Source: CAKSHC01 sp045594545 (GTDB taxonomy: Bacteria > Bacillota > Clostridia > Oscillospirales > UMGS1783). Taken from it: 5,585 bases of DNA. A program made the translations under genes and the position numbers. Location of the stretch: positions 1 to 5,585 of the forward strand of contig JAZNYQ010000029.1 of the NCBI GenBank assembly GCA_045594545.1. Reading direction: 5' to 3'. Positions 1 through 5,449 of the stretch are shown here, piece by piece (position 1 is the stretch's first letter; each line of letters begins with the position of its first letter). The notes beneath the pieces are model-generated. The model saw only the letters and a list, made by a program, of their open reading frames with translations. It searched no databases and was not told the DNA's origin.

Positions 1-16
1 AAAAGGGGGAATTTTC

Positions 17-958
17 ATGTGTACCGCAATTACCTATCATACCCGCCATTTTTATTTTGGCCGCACCCTTGATTATGAATGTGGGTATACCGAAGAGATC
101 ACCGTAACGCCGCGGGGTTATCTGGGCAATCGGTTTGCCATGATCGGCATGGCTTATACGGTAGAGGATTATCCGCTTTATTATGATGCTGTTAACGAGG
201 CCGGTCTGTGCATGGCGGGACTCAATTTTGTGCAAAACGCCTACTACCAGAGCGGGGAGGGCGTGGCGCCGCATGAGTTTATTCCTTATATTTTGGGGCA
301 ATGTGCGTCGGTACGGCAGGCCAAGACATTACTGGAACAGACGACGCTGGTCAGCCACGGTTTCGGGGAACTGCCTATCGCCCGCCTGCACTGGATGATT
401 GCCGATAAACAGGGGTGTTTGGTGGTTGAGCCGACCGAGCGGGGCTTGACGGTGTATGACAATCCCGTGGGGGTCATGACCAACGATCCGCCCCTGCCTC
501 AGCAGTGGCAACACCTGCGCGCCTATCGCCATTTATCCAATCAAACGCCACCCAATACTTTTGGTTTGGATCTGGAGGAGATCGGGCGGGGCATGGGCTC
601 GATCGGGCTACCGGGTGACTATACCTCATCGGCTCGCTTTGTCCGTGCCGCTTTTGTGCGGGCTAACGCGATTAGTTTTACCTCGGAAAAGGAAAGTGTC
701 GGGCAATTTTTTCACCTACTGGACAGCGTGGCCATCCCTCGTGGTTGTTGCGATATCGGAGAGGGGCACTATCACCATACCCTGTACAGTTCCTGCATGA
801 ATGCCGATAAATGCATCTATTACTATTCTACCTATGATAATCGTCAAATTTCCGCCGTGCATATGCGACAGGCCGATCGGGAAGGGAAACGGTTACTGCG
901 GTATCCGAGGATTGTCGAGCAACAAATTTGTTGTCAAAACCTTGATAATATGATATAA
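17..958 (+). CDS. Choloylglycine hydrolase family protein (bile salt hydrolase-like)
   Basis: Predicted Ntn-type amidase of the choloylglycine hydrolase/penicillin V acylase family, which cleaves the amide bond of glycine- or taurine-conjugated bile salts, or of penicillin V and acyl-homoserine lactones in relatives. The protein starts MC, so removal of Met would expose Cys2 as nucleophile with no propeptide. Residues matching the family active site are visible: C2, R16 and D19 (FGRTLD), N74 (GLNFVQNAYY), N156 (VMTNDPP) and R207 (SSARFVR). NEAGL at 60-64 and LPGDYTSSARF at 198-208 are family hallmarks. Asn at 74, where penicillin acylases tend to have Tyr, favours a bile salt hydrolase, but substrate is inference. 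The 313-residue length is normal. There is no signal peptide, so it is likely cytoplasmic. A purine-rich GGGGGA ribosome site lies at 5-10. The C-terminal codons double as the promoter of the next gene. The upstream promoter is outside the window. Confidence 0.92.
   Translation: MCTAITYHTRHFYFGRTLDYECGYTEEITVTPRGYLGNRFAMIGMAYTVEDYPLYYDAVNEAGLCMAGLNFVQNAYYQSGEGVAPHEFIPYILGQCASVRQAKTLLEQTTLVSHGFGELPIARLHWMIADKQGCLVVEPTERGLTVYDNPVGVMTNDPPLPQQWQHLRAYRHLSNQTPPNTFGLDLEEIGRGMGSIGLPGDYTSSARFVRAAFVRANAISFTSEKESVGQFFHLLDSVAIPRGCCDIGEGHYHHTLYSSCMNADKCIYYYSTYDNRQISAVHMRQADREGKRLLRYPRIVEQQICCQNLDNMI
920..933. repeat. Perfect 14-bp palindrome, possible operator
   Basis: The sequence CAACAAATTTGTTG is a perfect inverted repeat with 7-nt arms and no spacer. 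It lies inside the last codons of the hydrolase gene (residues 302-306). Its right arm overlaps the first three bases of the predicted -35 box at 931-936. This is where a repressor of the downstream SPFH gene would be expected. The operator role is inference; a chance palindrome in coding sequence remains possible. Confidence 0.4.
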
Positions 959-959
959 T
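931..959 (+). promoter_or_regulatory. Sigma-A-type promoter for the SPFH gene
   Basis: TTGTCA (931-936, 5 of 6 matches to TTGACA), a 17-nt spacer and a perfect TATAAT (954-959). The -10 box is preceded by TGa (951-953), giving an extended -10. The -10 box overlaps the TAA stop of the hydrolase gene (956-958). The start of transcription is expected near 966, immediately at the ribosome site, so the leader would be only about 16 nt. Confidence 0.75.
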
Positions 960-981
960 AAGAAAAAAGGAGGTATCGGTT

Positions 982-1929
982 ATGGAATATTTAATTACAC
1001 CGGCCATTGCACTTATAGTCATTATTTTGTTTTGCCATATTAAGGTTGTGCCGCAGGCGACCGAGTATGTCATTGAGCGTTTGGGGAAATACAAGCGCAC
1101 ATGGAGCGCCGGACTGCATCTGTTGGTGCCGCTGATCGACCGCATCGCCAAAAAAGTTACCTTAAAAGAACAGGTGCTCGATTCGCCGCCCCAGCCGGTC
1201 ATTACTAAAGATAACGTTACCATGCAGATCGATACGGTGGTTTATTTCAAGGTCTTTGATGCTAATCTCTTTACCTACGGTGCTGTCAATCCCATTTCGG
1301 CGCTGTCTAACCTTACGGCAACCACCCTGCGTAATATTGTCGGTGAACTGGAACTGGACGACACCCTCACCTCCCGTGATAACATCAACGGGAAAATGAC
1401 CGAGATTCTGGACTCGGCCACCGACCAGTGGGGCATCAAGGTTATTCGTGTGGAACTGAAAAATATCATTCCGCCCGCCGAGATTCAGAACGCCATGGAA
1501 AAGCAGATGAAGGCCGAGCGTGACCGCCGTGAAACGCTGCTCGAAGCCGAGGGACATAAGGCCGCCGTTATTACCCGTGCACAGGGCGATAAGCAGGCCA
1601 TGATACTGGCTGCTGAGGGTGAGAGGGATGCTCGCATCGCCCGCGCCGAAGGCGAAGCCAAGGCCACCTTGCTGGCCAAACAAGCCGAGGCCGACGGTCT
1701 GGCCGCCCTCAAAGCGGCCGGTGTGGACGCCGCCGTACTGGAACTCAAGAAATTTGAGGCACTCATTGCCCTTTCCAACGGGCGCGCCTCCAAGATCATT
1801 GTCCCCACCGATGCGGTGGATATGACCAAGTCCAATGTCATGTTCTCCGAAACGACGGGTCTGGGCGACAATACGCCGCCGACGACCGATCCGGCGCCCA
1901 AGAAAAAAGCCGACCCCTGTTGCGATTAA
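982..1929 (+). CDS. SPFH/band 7 domain membrane protein (stomatin/QmcA-like)
   Basis: Predicted membrane-anchored scaffold of the stomatin/prohibitin family, whose members oligomerise into membrane microdomains and can modulate proteases such as FtsH. Residues 4-20 form an N-terminal membrane anchor. The SPFH domain follows at about 22-190 with typical motifs: VVPQATEYVIERLGKY, LRNIVGELELDDTL (116-129), WGIKVIRVELKNIIPP (150-165) and KQMKAERDRR. Residues 175-245 are a charged, Ala/Glu-rich coiled coil with AEG repeats. KIIVP at 271-275 is the usual C-terminal strand. The 315 residues are close to QmcA length. The tail is Pro/Thr-rich, then lysine-rich, and ends DPCCD, an unusual vicinal cysteine pair. 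AAAGGAGG at 966-973 fixes the start. It has its own promoter and a terminator, so it appears monocistronic. The frequent NfeD partner gene is absent from either side. The family call is secure; the cellular role is inference. Confidence 0.93.
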   Translation: MEYLITPAIALIVIILFCHIKVVPQATEYVIERLGKYKRTWSAGLHLLVPLIDRIAKKVTLKEQVLDSPPQPVITKDNVTMQIDTVVYFKVFDANLFTYGAVNPISALSNLTATTLRNIVGELELDDTLTSRDNINGKMTEILDSATDQWGIKVIRVELKNIIPPAEIQNAMEKQMKAERDRRETLLEAEGHKAAVITRAQGDKQAMILAAEGERDARIARAEGEAKATLLAKQAEADGLAALKAAGVDAAVLELKKFEALIALSNGRASKIIVPTDAVDMTKSNVMFSETTGLGDNTPPTTDPAPKKKADPCCD

Positions 1930-1931
1930 GG

Positions 1932-1956
1932 AAAAGCCGCCTTCGGGCGGGTTTTT
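1932..1956 (+). terminator. Rho-independent terminator after the SPFH gene
   Basis: CCGCC (1937-1941), a TTCG loop (1942-1945) and GGCGG (1946-1950) form a GC stem closed by the stable C(UUCG)G tetraloop. A G/G mismatch follows, then flanking AAAA can pair with part of the five-T run at 1952-1956. It begins 3 nt after the stop codon. Confidence 0.85.
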
Positions 1957-2023
1957 GTTGGTTTTACAACTGAATGATAGGGCTTAGGCATGGCATACTA
2001 TATTTAGAAAGGAAGGAATTGCC

Positions 2024-2980
2024 ATGAAAATCGCTTTTTACGATACCAAACCCTATGACCGTGCCGCCTTTGATCCGGTCGTTGCGGGCACGGAATGGAA
2101 AATAAAATATTTAGAAACCAAACTCAACGAGGATACGGTCGAGTTGGCGCATGGATGCCAAGCGGTCTGTGTCTTTGTCAACGACACCGTCAATGCTGCG
2201 GTCATCGACCGACTGGTGGAGTTGGGGGTCAAGACCATTGCCCTACGGTGTGCGGGATATAATAATGTCGATGTCGCCCACGCTAAGGGGCGCATTCGCG
2301 TGGTGCGCGTCCCCGCCTATTCCCCGTATGCCGTAGCCGAACACACCATGGCTCTGTTGCTGACTTCGGTGCGCCGCATTCATAAAGCCTATATCCGTTC
2401 CAAAGATTTTAATTTCAGTCTTAACGGCCTGACGGGGTTTGACCTGCACGGAAAAACGATCGGTGTCATCGGTACGGGGCGCATTGGGCGTGCGTTTATT
2501 GAGATTTGTAAGGGGTTCGGGATGCGGGTGCTGGCGTATGATAAATACCCTGCCGAGAGCCTTGAATATGTGAGTCTGGATGAACTGCTGACTCAAAGCG
2601 ATATCATTTCCCTGCATTGTCCCTTGACCGAGGATACCTATCATATCATTGACGAGACAGCGCTCAAAAAATGTAAGTCGGGCGTGGTGCTGCTTAACAC
2701 CTCCCGCGGCGCCTTGGTGGATGCCGAAGCGCTGCTGGCTGCGATCAAATCCCGCCATGTCGGCGCCGCCTGTCTGGATGTGTATGAGGAGGAAGGTGAC
2801 CTCTTTTTCGAGGATAATTCGGGTCACATTTTGGAAGACGATACGCTGGCGCGGCTGATTTCCATGCCCAATGTCATCGTCACTTCCCATCAGGCGTTCT
2901 TAACAAAGGAGGCCCTTGCCAATATTGCCCAAACAACGGTGGAGAACCTGTTAAAGAATCCTTGCCAAAATGAAGTGTAA
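2024..2980 (+). CDS. ldhA: D-lactate dehydrogenase (LdhA-type 2-hydroxyacid dehydrogenase)
   Basis: Predicted cytoplasmic NAD-dependent D-lactate dehydrogenase reducing pyruvate to D-lactate, which regenerates NAD+ in fermentation. The sequence follows Escherichia coli LdhA, as I recall it, through most of its length: CQAVCVFVND (45-54), IALRCAGYNNVD (72-83), VRVPAYSPYAVAEH (94-107), NGLTGFDLHGKT and GHILEDDTLARL. The Rossmann motif is G150-T-G152-R-I-G155, with D173 at the end of the second strand favouring NAD over NADP. The catalytic set is present: R228 (NTSRGAL), E257 (DVYEEEGD) and H289 (SHQAFLT). At 318 residues it is about 11 shorter than E. coli LdhA, with most of the loss after the KYP at 174-176. 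GGAAGGA at 2011-2017 supports the start. It is isolated by a terminator upstream and sits before a separate iron-sulfur gene. Another 2-hydroxyacid substrate is possible but less likely. Confidence 0.9.
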   Translation: MKIAFYDTKPYDRAAFDPVVAGTEWKIKYLETKLNEDTVELAHGCQAVCVFVNDTVNAAVIDRLVELGVKTIALRCAGYNNVDVAHAKGRIRVVRVPAYSPYAVAEHTMALLLTSVRRIHKAYIRSKDFNFSLNGLTGFDLHGKTIGVIGTGRIGRAFIEICKGFGMRVLAYDKYPAESLEYVSLDELLTQSDIISLHCPLTEDTYHIIDETALKKCKSGVVLLNTSRGALVDAEALLAAIKSRHVGAACLDVYEEEGDLFFEDNSGHILEDDTLARLISMPNVIVTSHQAFLTKEALANIAQTTVENLLKNPCQNEV

Positions 2981-2982
2981 TA

Positions 2983-2998
2983 TGTTGGATTTCCAACA
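2983..2998. repeat. Perfect palindrome between ldhA and the [2Fe-2S] gene, possible operator
   Basis: TGTTGGA-TT-TCCAACA has 7-nt arms and a 2-nt centre. It starts 2 nt after the ldhA stop. It is followed by an A-rich stretch and no T-run, so it does not look like an intrinsic terminator. It is centred about 40 bases upstream of the expected transcription start of the next gene, a typical position for an operator. The regulatory role is inference. Confidence 0.45.
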
Positions 2999-3016
2999 GA
3001 AAAATAAAAAGAAATT

Positions 3017-3025
3017 TGGTAGAAT
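3017..3025 (+). promoter_or_regulatory. Extended -10 promoter for the [2Fe-2S] gene
   Basis: TGgTAGAAT is an extended -10 (TGN plus TAGAAT, 5 of 6 to TATAAT). No good -35 is found at the right distance (the 17-nt position reads CAGAAA), so it would rely on the TG element or on an activator at the palindrome just upstream. The start of transcription is expected near 3032, ahead of the ribosome site at 3041-3046. Confidence 0.45.
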
Positions 3026-3054
3026 AAGGATAGAAAAAAGAGGAGGTACTTCCC

Positions 3055-3264
3055 ATGAGAGAAAATTATATGGTCTGTAACTGTAAACAGGTTAGTTTCA
3101 ATGATATCGCCAATGCTTTGCATGAGCATAAGTCCTTTGAGGATGTCTTGGCCGCCTTTGAGGATGTTAAGAAAGTCACCCATTGTTCCACCGGTTGCGG
3201 CGGGTGCCACGACCGCGTCCTGGATGTCATATCCGAGATCCTCATGGGACACCAAAGAGTATAA
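3055..3264 (+). CDS. Small BFD-like [2Fe-2S]-binding protein
   Basis: A 69-residue protein resembling the bacterioferritin-associated ferredoxin (BFD-like) [2Fe-2S] domain, a small helical domain that binds one cluster through CxC near the N-terminus and CxxC after a helical pair. Here the ligands would be C8 and C10 (VCNCKQV) and C48 and C51 (TGCGGCHDRV). There is one extra cysteine at C44. C10 to C48 spans 37 residues, a little more than the 31 in E. coli Bfd, so C44 could be an alternative ligand. The domain fills the whole protein, so it is free-standing rather than part of a nitrite reductase or oxidoreductase. A likely role is electron transfer or iron mobilisation in the cytoplasm, but no bacterioferritin gene is seen nearby. 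AGGAGG at 3041-3046 fits the first ATG; ATG at 3070 would remove little and is less well spaced. It appears to be a single-gene unit with its own terminator. Confidence 0.85.
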   Translation: MRENYMVCNCKQVSFNDIANALHEHKSFEDVLAAFEDVKKVTHCSTGCGGCHDRVLDVISEILMGHQRV

Positions 3265-3265
3265 C

Positions 3266-3292
3266 AAAAAGCCATCTTCGGATGGCTTTTTT
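3266..3292 (+). terminator. Rho-independent terminator after the [2Fe-2S] gene
   Basis: GCCATC (3271-3276), a TTCG loop (3277-3280) and GATGGC (3281-3286) make a perfect 6-bp stem, followed by six T at 3287-3292. AAAAA at 3266-3270 can extend the stem and also gives a T-run on the other strand, so it could act in both directions. It starts directly after the stop codon. Confidence 0.95.
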
Positions 3293-3293
3293 C

Positions 3294-3322
3294 TTGTTTT
3301 TGCCGGTTACCTGTGATACAAT
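3294..3322 (+). promoter_or_regulatory. Promoter for the radical SAM / glycosyltransferase unit
   Basis: TTGTTT (3294-3299), a 17-nt spacer and TACAAT (3317-3322, 5 of 6), preceded by TGa at 3314-3316 (extended -10). Transcription is expected to start near 3329, at the ribosome site itself, giving a leader of about 14 nt. It lies directly after the preceding terminator, so a promoter is needed here. Confidence 0.6.
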
Positions 3323-3342
3323 GAAGCAAAAGGAGGGAGAGC

Positions 3343-4467
3343 ATGAAAATATCCAAACAAGACGCCGCCTATTGGTTCGAATTCTTTGCCTCTCTGCCCG
3401 AGGAAGAGGAACTCTCCCCGCGGCAGATGGAGATCGTCTATGCCACATTGGCTCAGATCGAGCGAGGCGTGGAAGCCCGCCAAAAAGTGTTGATGGATTC
3501 GATCAAAAACCTAAAATCCCTGCAAGGCAAAACCCTTTATGTCGGCGATGACGGTAAATTCGCCAAGGGCTGCCGCTCCTGCCTGACCGGTACGGGGCTT
3601 TCTGCCATCCGCAAAACAAACAAGTGCAACATCCAATGCCCGTTTTGCTATAATTACGGGGAACTGGATTGTATTCCGCCCATCGGCGAGGGAATGTGGG
3701 ATATCGGCGGTACCAAATTCTATGAAGAAGATATTGATCTGCTCCTGTCCACCTGTGCTCACCCCACCGGCATCGCTTATGTCTATCTCGAGCCCTTTAT
3801 GGAGATCGAGGTTTATTATTCTGTGATCCGCAAATTCCACGCCGCCGGCATCCATCAGCATATGTATACCAACGGCACCCTCTGTACCGAGGAAAATCTC
3901 AAAGCCCTCGGCGAGGCGGGGCTGGATGAATTGAGATTTAACCTCGGCGCCACGCTTTGTTCGGATGCGGTGATCCGAAATATGGCGCTGGCCAAAAAAT
4001 ATATCCCCCATGTCGGCATCGAAACGCCCATGACCGAGGAATTTTTCAGCGCTTTCTTGACGAAGAAAGAGGCGATTCTCAGCACCAACCTCGATTTTAT
4101 CAACTGCGCCGAATTGCACCTCAATCCCAATAATCTGGAAAATTACATCGGTATGCCGATGTACATCTGCCGTCAAGGCTACCTCTCTCCGATCGAAAGT
4201 CGGGAACTCACTCTGAAGTTTATGAAGATCGCCGACGACGAGGGCTGGCCGTTAGCCGTGCACGATTGCGCCAACCGCACCAAATTTGCCCGCGATCTCA
4301 ACCTCAAAGCCAAGGAAGGCGGCTGGTTCGGCGCCAGCGACTATGCCTGTGAATTTGATACCGTCCCCTTCGAGGCTTTGTTGCCTACCCTCTACGACGA
4401 GGATTTTGCCTTTGTTGAAGAAGAACCCCTGCCTAAGGGCTATCGCCCCGGCGACCTGCTCTACTAA
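3343..4467 (+). CDS. Uncharacterised radical SAM protein with extra N-terminal CxxC
   Basis: A predicted radical S-adenosylmethionine enzyme of 374 residues. The [4Fe-4S] motif is C95-x3-C99-x2-C102 (KCNIQCPFCYNYGE), where the aromatic before the last Cys is typical. An N-terminal helical region (1-65) is followed by GCRSCLTGTG with C77 and C80, then the radical SAM barrel to about 310. MYTNGTL (174-180) and LGEAGLDELRFN (189-200) are barrel strands seen in related enzymes. Later motifs are GIETPM (225-230), VHDCANRTKF (306-315) and an acidic tail. The upstream CxxC, the LDELRFN strand and the VHDC segment resemble, from memory, the uncharacterised COG2108 radical SAM family; this is not verified. 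There are 13 cysteines, enough for an auxiliary cluster. No peptide substrate or SPASM hallmark is evident. AAAGGAGG at 3329-3336 fixes the start. It leads a probable operon, 22 nt ahead of a glycosyltransferase gene. The reaction and substrate are unknown. Confidence 0.9.
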   Translation: MKISKQDAAYWFEFFASLPEEEELSPRQMEIVYATLAQIERGVEARQKVLMDSIKNLKSLQGKTLYVGDDGKFAKGCRSCLTGTGLSAIRKTNKCNIQCPFCYNYGELDCIPPIGEGMWDIGGTKFYEEDIDLLLSTCAHPTGIAYVYLEPFMEIEVYYSVIRKFHAAGIHQHMYTNGTLCTEENLKALGEAGLDELRFNLGATLCSDAVIRNMALAKKYIPHVGIETPMTEEFFSAFLTKKEAILSTNLDFINCAELHLNPNNLENYIGMPMYICRQGYLSPIESRELTLKFMKIADDEGWPLAVHDCANRTKFARDLNLKAKEGGWFGASDYACEFDTVPFEALLPTLYDEDFAFVEEEPLPKGYRPGDLLY

Positions 4468-4477
4468 TATTCGTGAC

Positions 4478-4483
4478 GGAGGT
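4478..4483 (+). promoter_or_regulatory. Ribosome binding site of the glycosyltransferase
   Basis: GGAGGT with a 6-nt spacer to the ATG at 4490. It lies in the 22-nt gap after the radical SAM stop codon. No terminator or promoter is visible in that gap, which supports cotranscription. Confidence 0.8.
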
Positions 4484-4489
4484 GCGTGA

Positions 4490-5449
4490 ATGACCCCGAT
4501 TCTGTATATCGTCATCCCCTGCTACAACGAAGAGGCGGTACTGCCCATGACCGCTCCCTTGTTTTTGAACAAATTGCAGAACCTGACTGAACAAGAGAAG
4601 ATCAGCCCGAACAGCCGTGTCCTCTTTGTCAACGATGGAAGCAAAGACCATACATGGTCGATCATCTGTGATCTGGCCAAGCAGGACGAGCGAGTCGAAG
4701 GCATCTGCCTGAGCCGCAACCAAGGCCATCAAAACGCTTTGCTGGCCGGACTGATGGAAGCCAAGGAAAAATGCGATATTACCATCAGCATCGACTGCGA
4801 CGGGCAGGACGACATCAACGCCATGGACGAGATGGTCGATGCCTATCTGGCCGGCGCGCAGGTCGTCTACGGCGTGCGCAGTTGCCGCAAAACCGACTCC
4901 TTTTTTAAGAGAGTAGCCGCCCAAGGGTACTACAAAGTGCTTAACGCTATGGGCGCCCAGGTCGTCTATAATCACGCCGATTACCGTCTGCTCTCGGCTA
5001 AGGTGCTTAAAGAGTTTGCCAACTTCAAAGAAGTGAATATTTATTTAAGAGGCATGGTGCCCATGGTCGGATTCCCCAGCACCTGCGTCTACTATGAGCG
5101 CACCGAACGAATGGCAGGTAAGAGCCATTACCCCCTGCGCAAAATGCTGTCACTGGCTTGGAACGGTATTACCGGATTGTCTACCAAGCCCATCCGCCTG
5201 ATCATGGGCTTCGGTATGCTGGTCGCCCTGCTGAGCATGGTCGGCATTATCTGGTCGATCATCGTGGCCGCCAACGGACAGGCCGTGTCGGGCTGGGCAT
5301 CATTAACCAGTATTCTGTGTTTTTTGGGCGGTGTGCAACTGCTGAGCATCGGCATTATCGGCGAATATGTCGGAAAAATGTATATGGAAACCAAGGCCCG
5401 CCCCCGCTATATCATCAGTGAGCGAACAAACGAGGAAGCGAATGAATAA
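4490..5449 (+). CDS. Family 2 glycosyltransferase, GtrB/dolichol-phosphate mannosyltransferase-like, membrane-bound
   Basis: Predicted inverting GT2 enzyme that moves a sugar from a nucleotide donor to a polyprenyl phosphate at the inner face of the membrane. The GT-A domain covers about 1-215: VIPCYNEE (8-15), VNDGSKDHT (47-55, nucleotide binding), SRNQGHQNAL (75-84) and D102-C-D104-G-Q-D107, the metal-binding DxD region with the conserved QD. HADYRLLS (162-169), LRGMVP and YERTERMAGKSHYP (202-215) are typical of the GtrB/CsbB/YkcC group. Two membrane helices follow at about 236-260 and 270-292, then GEYVGKMYMETKARPRYII, the usual ending of this group. Length 319 is normal. Genes of this type supply lipid-linked sugars for modifying teichoic acids, O-antigen or other envelope polymers; the acceptor here is unknown. 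No GtrA-like flippase gene lies beside it. It follows the radical SAM gene by 22 nt and overlaps the next gene by 8 nt. Confidence 0.93.
   Translation: MTPILYIVIPCYNEEAVLPMTAPLFLNKLQNLTEQEKISPNSRVLFVNDGSKDHTWSIICDLAKQDERVEGICLSRNQGHQNALLAGLMEAKEKCDITISIDCDGQDDINAMDEMVDAYLAGAQVVYGVRSCRKTDSFFKRVAAQGYYKVLNAMGAQVVYNHADYRLLSAKVLKEFANFKEVNIYLRGMVPMVGFPSTCVYYERTERMAGKSHYPLRKMLSLAWNGITGLSTKPIRLIMGFGMLVALLSMVGIIWSIIVAANGQAVSGWASLTSILCFLGGVQLLSIGIIGEYVGKMYMETKARPRYIISERTNEEANE

Noticed and set aside
1485..1901. Long antisense open frame opposite the SPFH gene
   Set aside because: It mirrors the Ala/Glu-rich coiled-coil codons, giving a Ser/Ala-rich low-complexity product, and has no homology I recognise. 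It is a shadow of the real gene.
1957..2010. Promoter for ldhA
   Set aside because: A promoter is expected between the terminator and the gene, and there are pieces (TTTACA at 1963-1968, CATACT at 1994-1999, TATATT at 1999-2004), but no pair has acceptable spacing, so I did not call one.
2983..2998. Intrinsic terminator after ldhA
   Set aside because: The stem is only 7 bp and is followed by an A-rich sequence with no T-run on the + strand, unlike the two clear terminators in this window.
3321..3341. Earlier ATG at 3321 upstream of the radical SAM gene
   Set aside because: It is in another frame, lies at the predicted -10 box and has no ribosome site; the ATG at 3343 follows AAAGGAGG at a good distance.
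3511..4176. Long antisense frame opposite the radical SAM gene
   Set aside because: It has no ribosome site or recognisable domain, and the + strand frame has unmistakable radical SAM motifs.
4858..4969. Direct repeat CAGGTCGTCTA within the glycosyltransferase gene (4859-4869 and 4958-4968)
   Set aside because: Both copies encode GAQVVY at equivalent-looking strands of the GT-A domain. Two 11-nt copies 99 nt apart in coding sequence are best explained by chance and similar codon choice.
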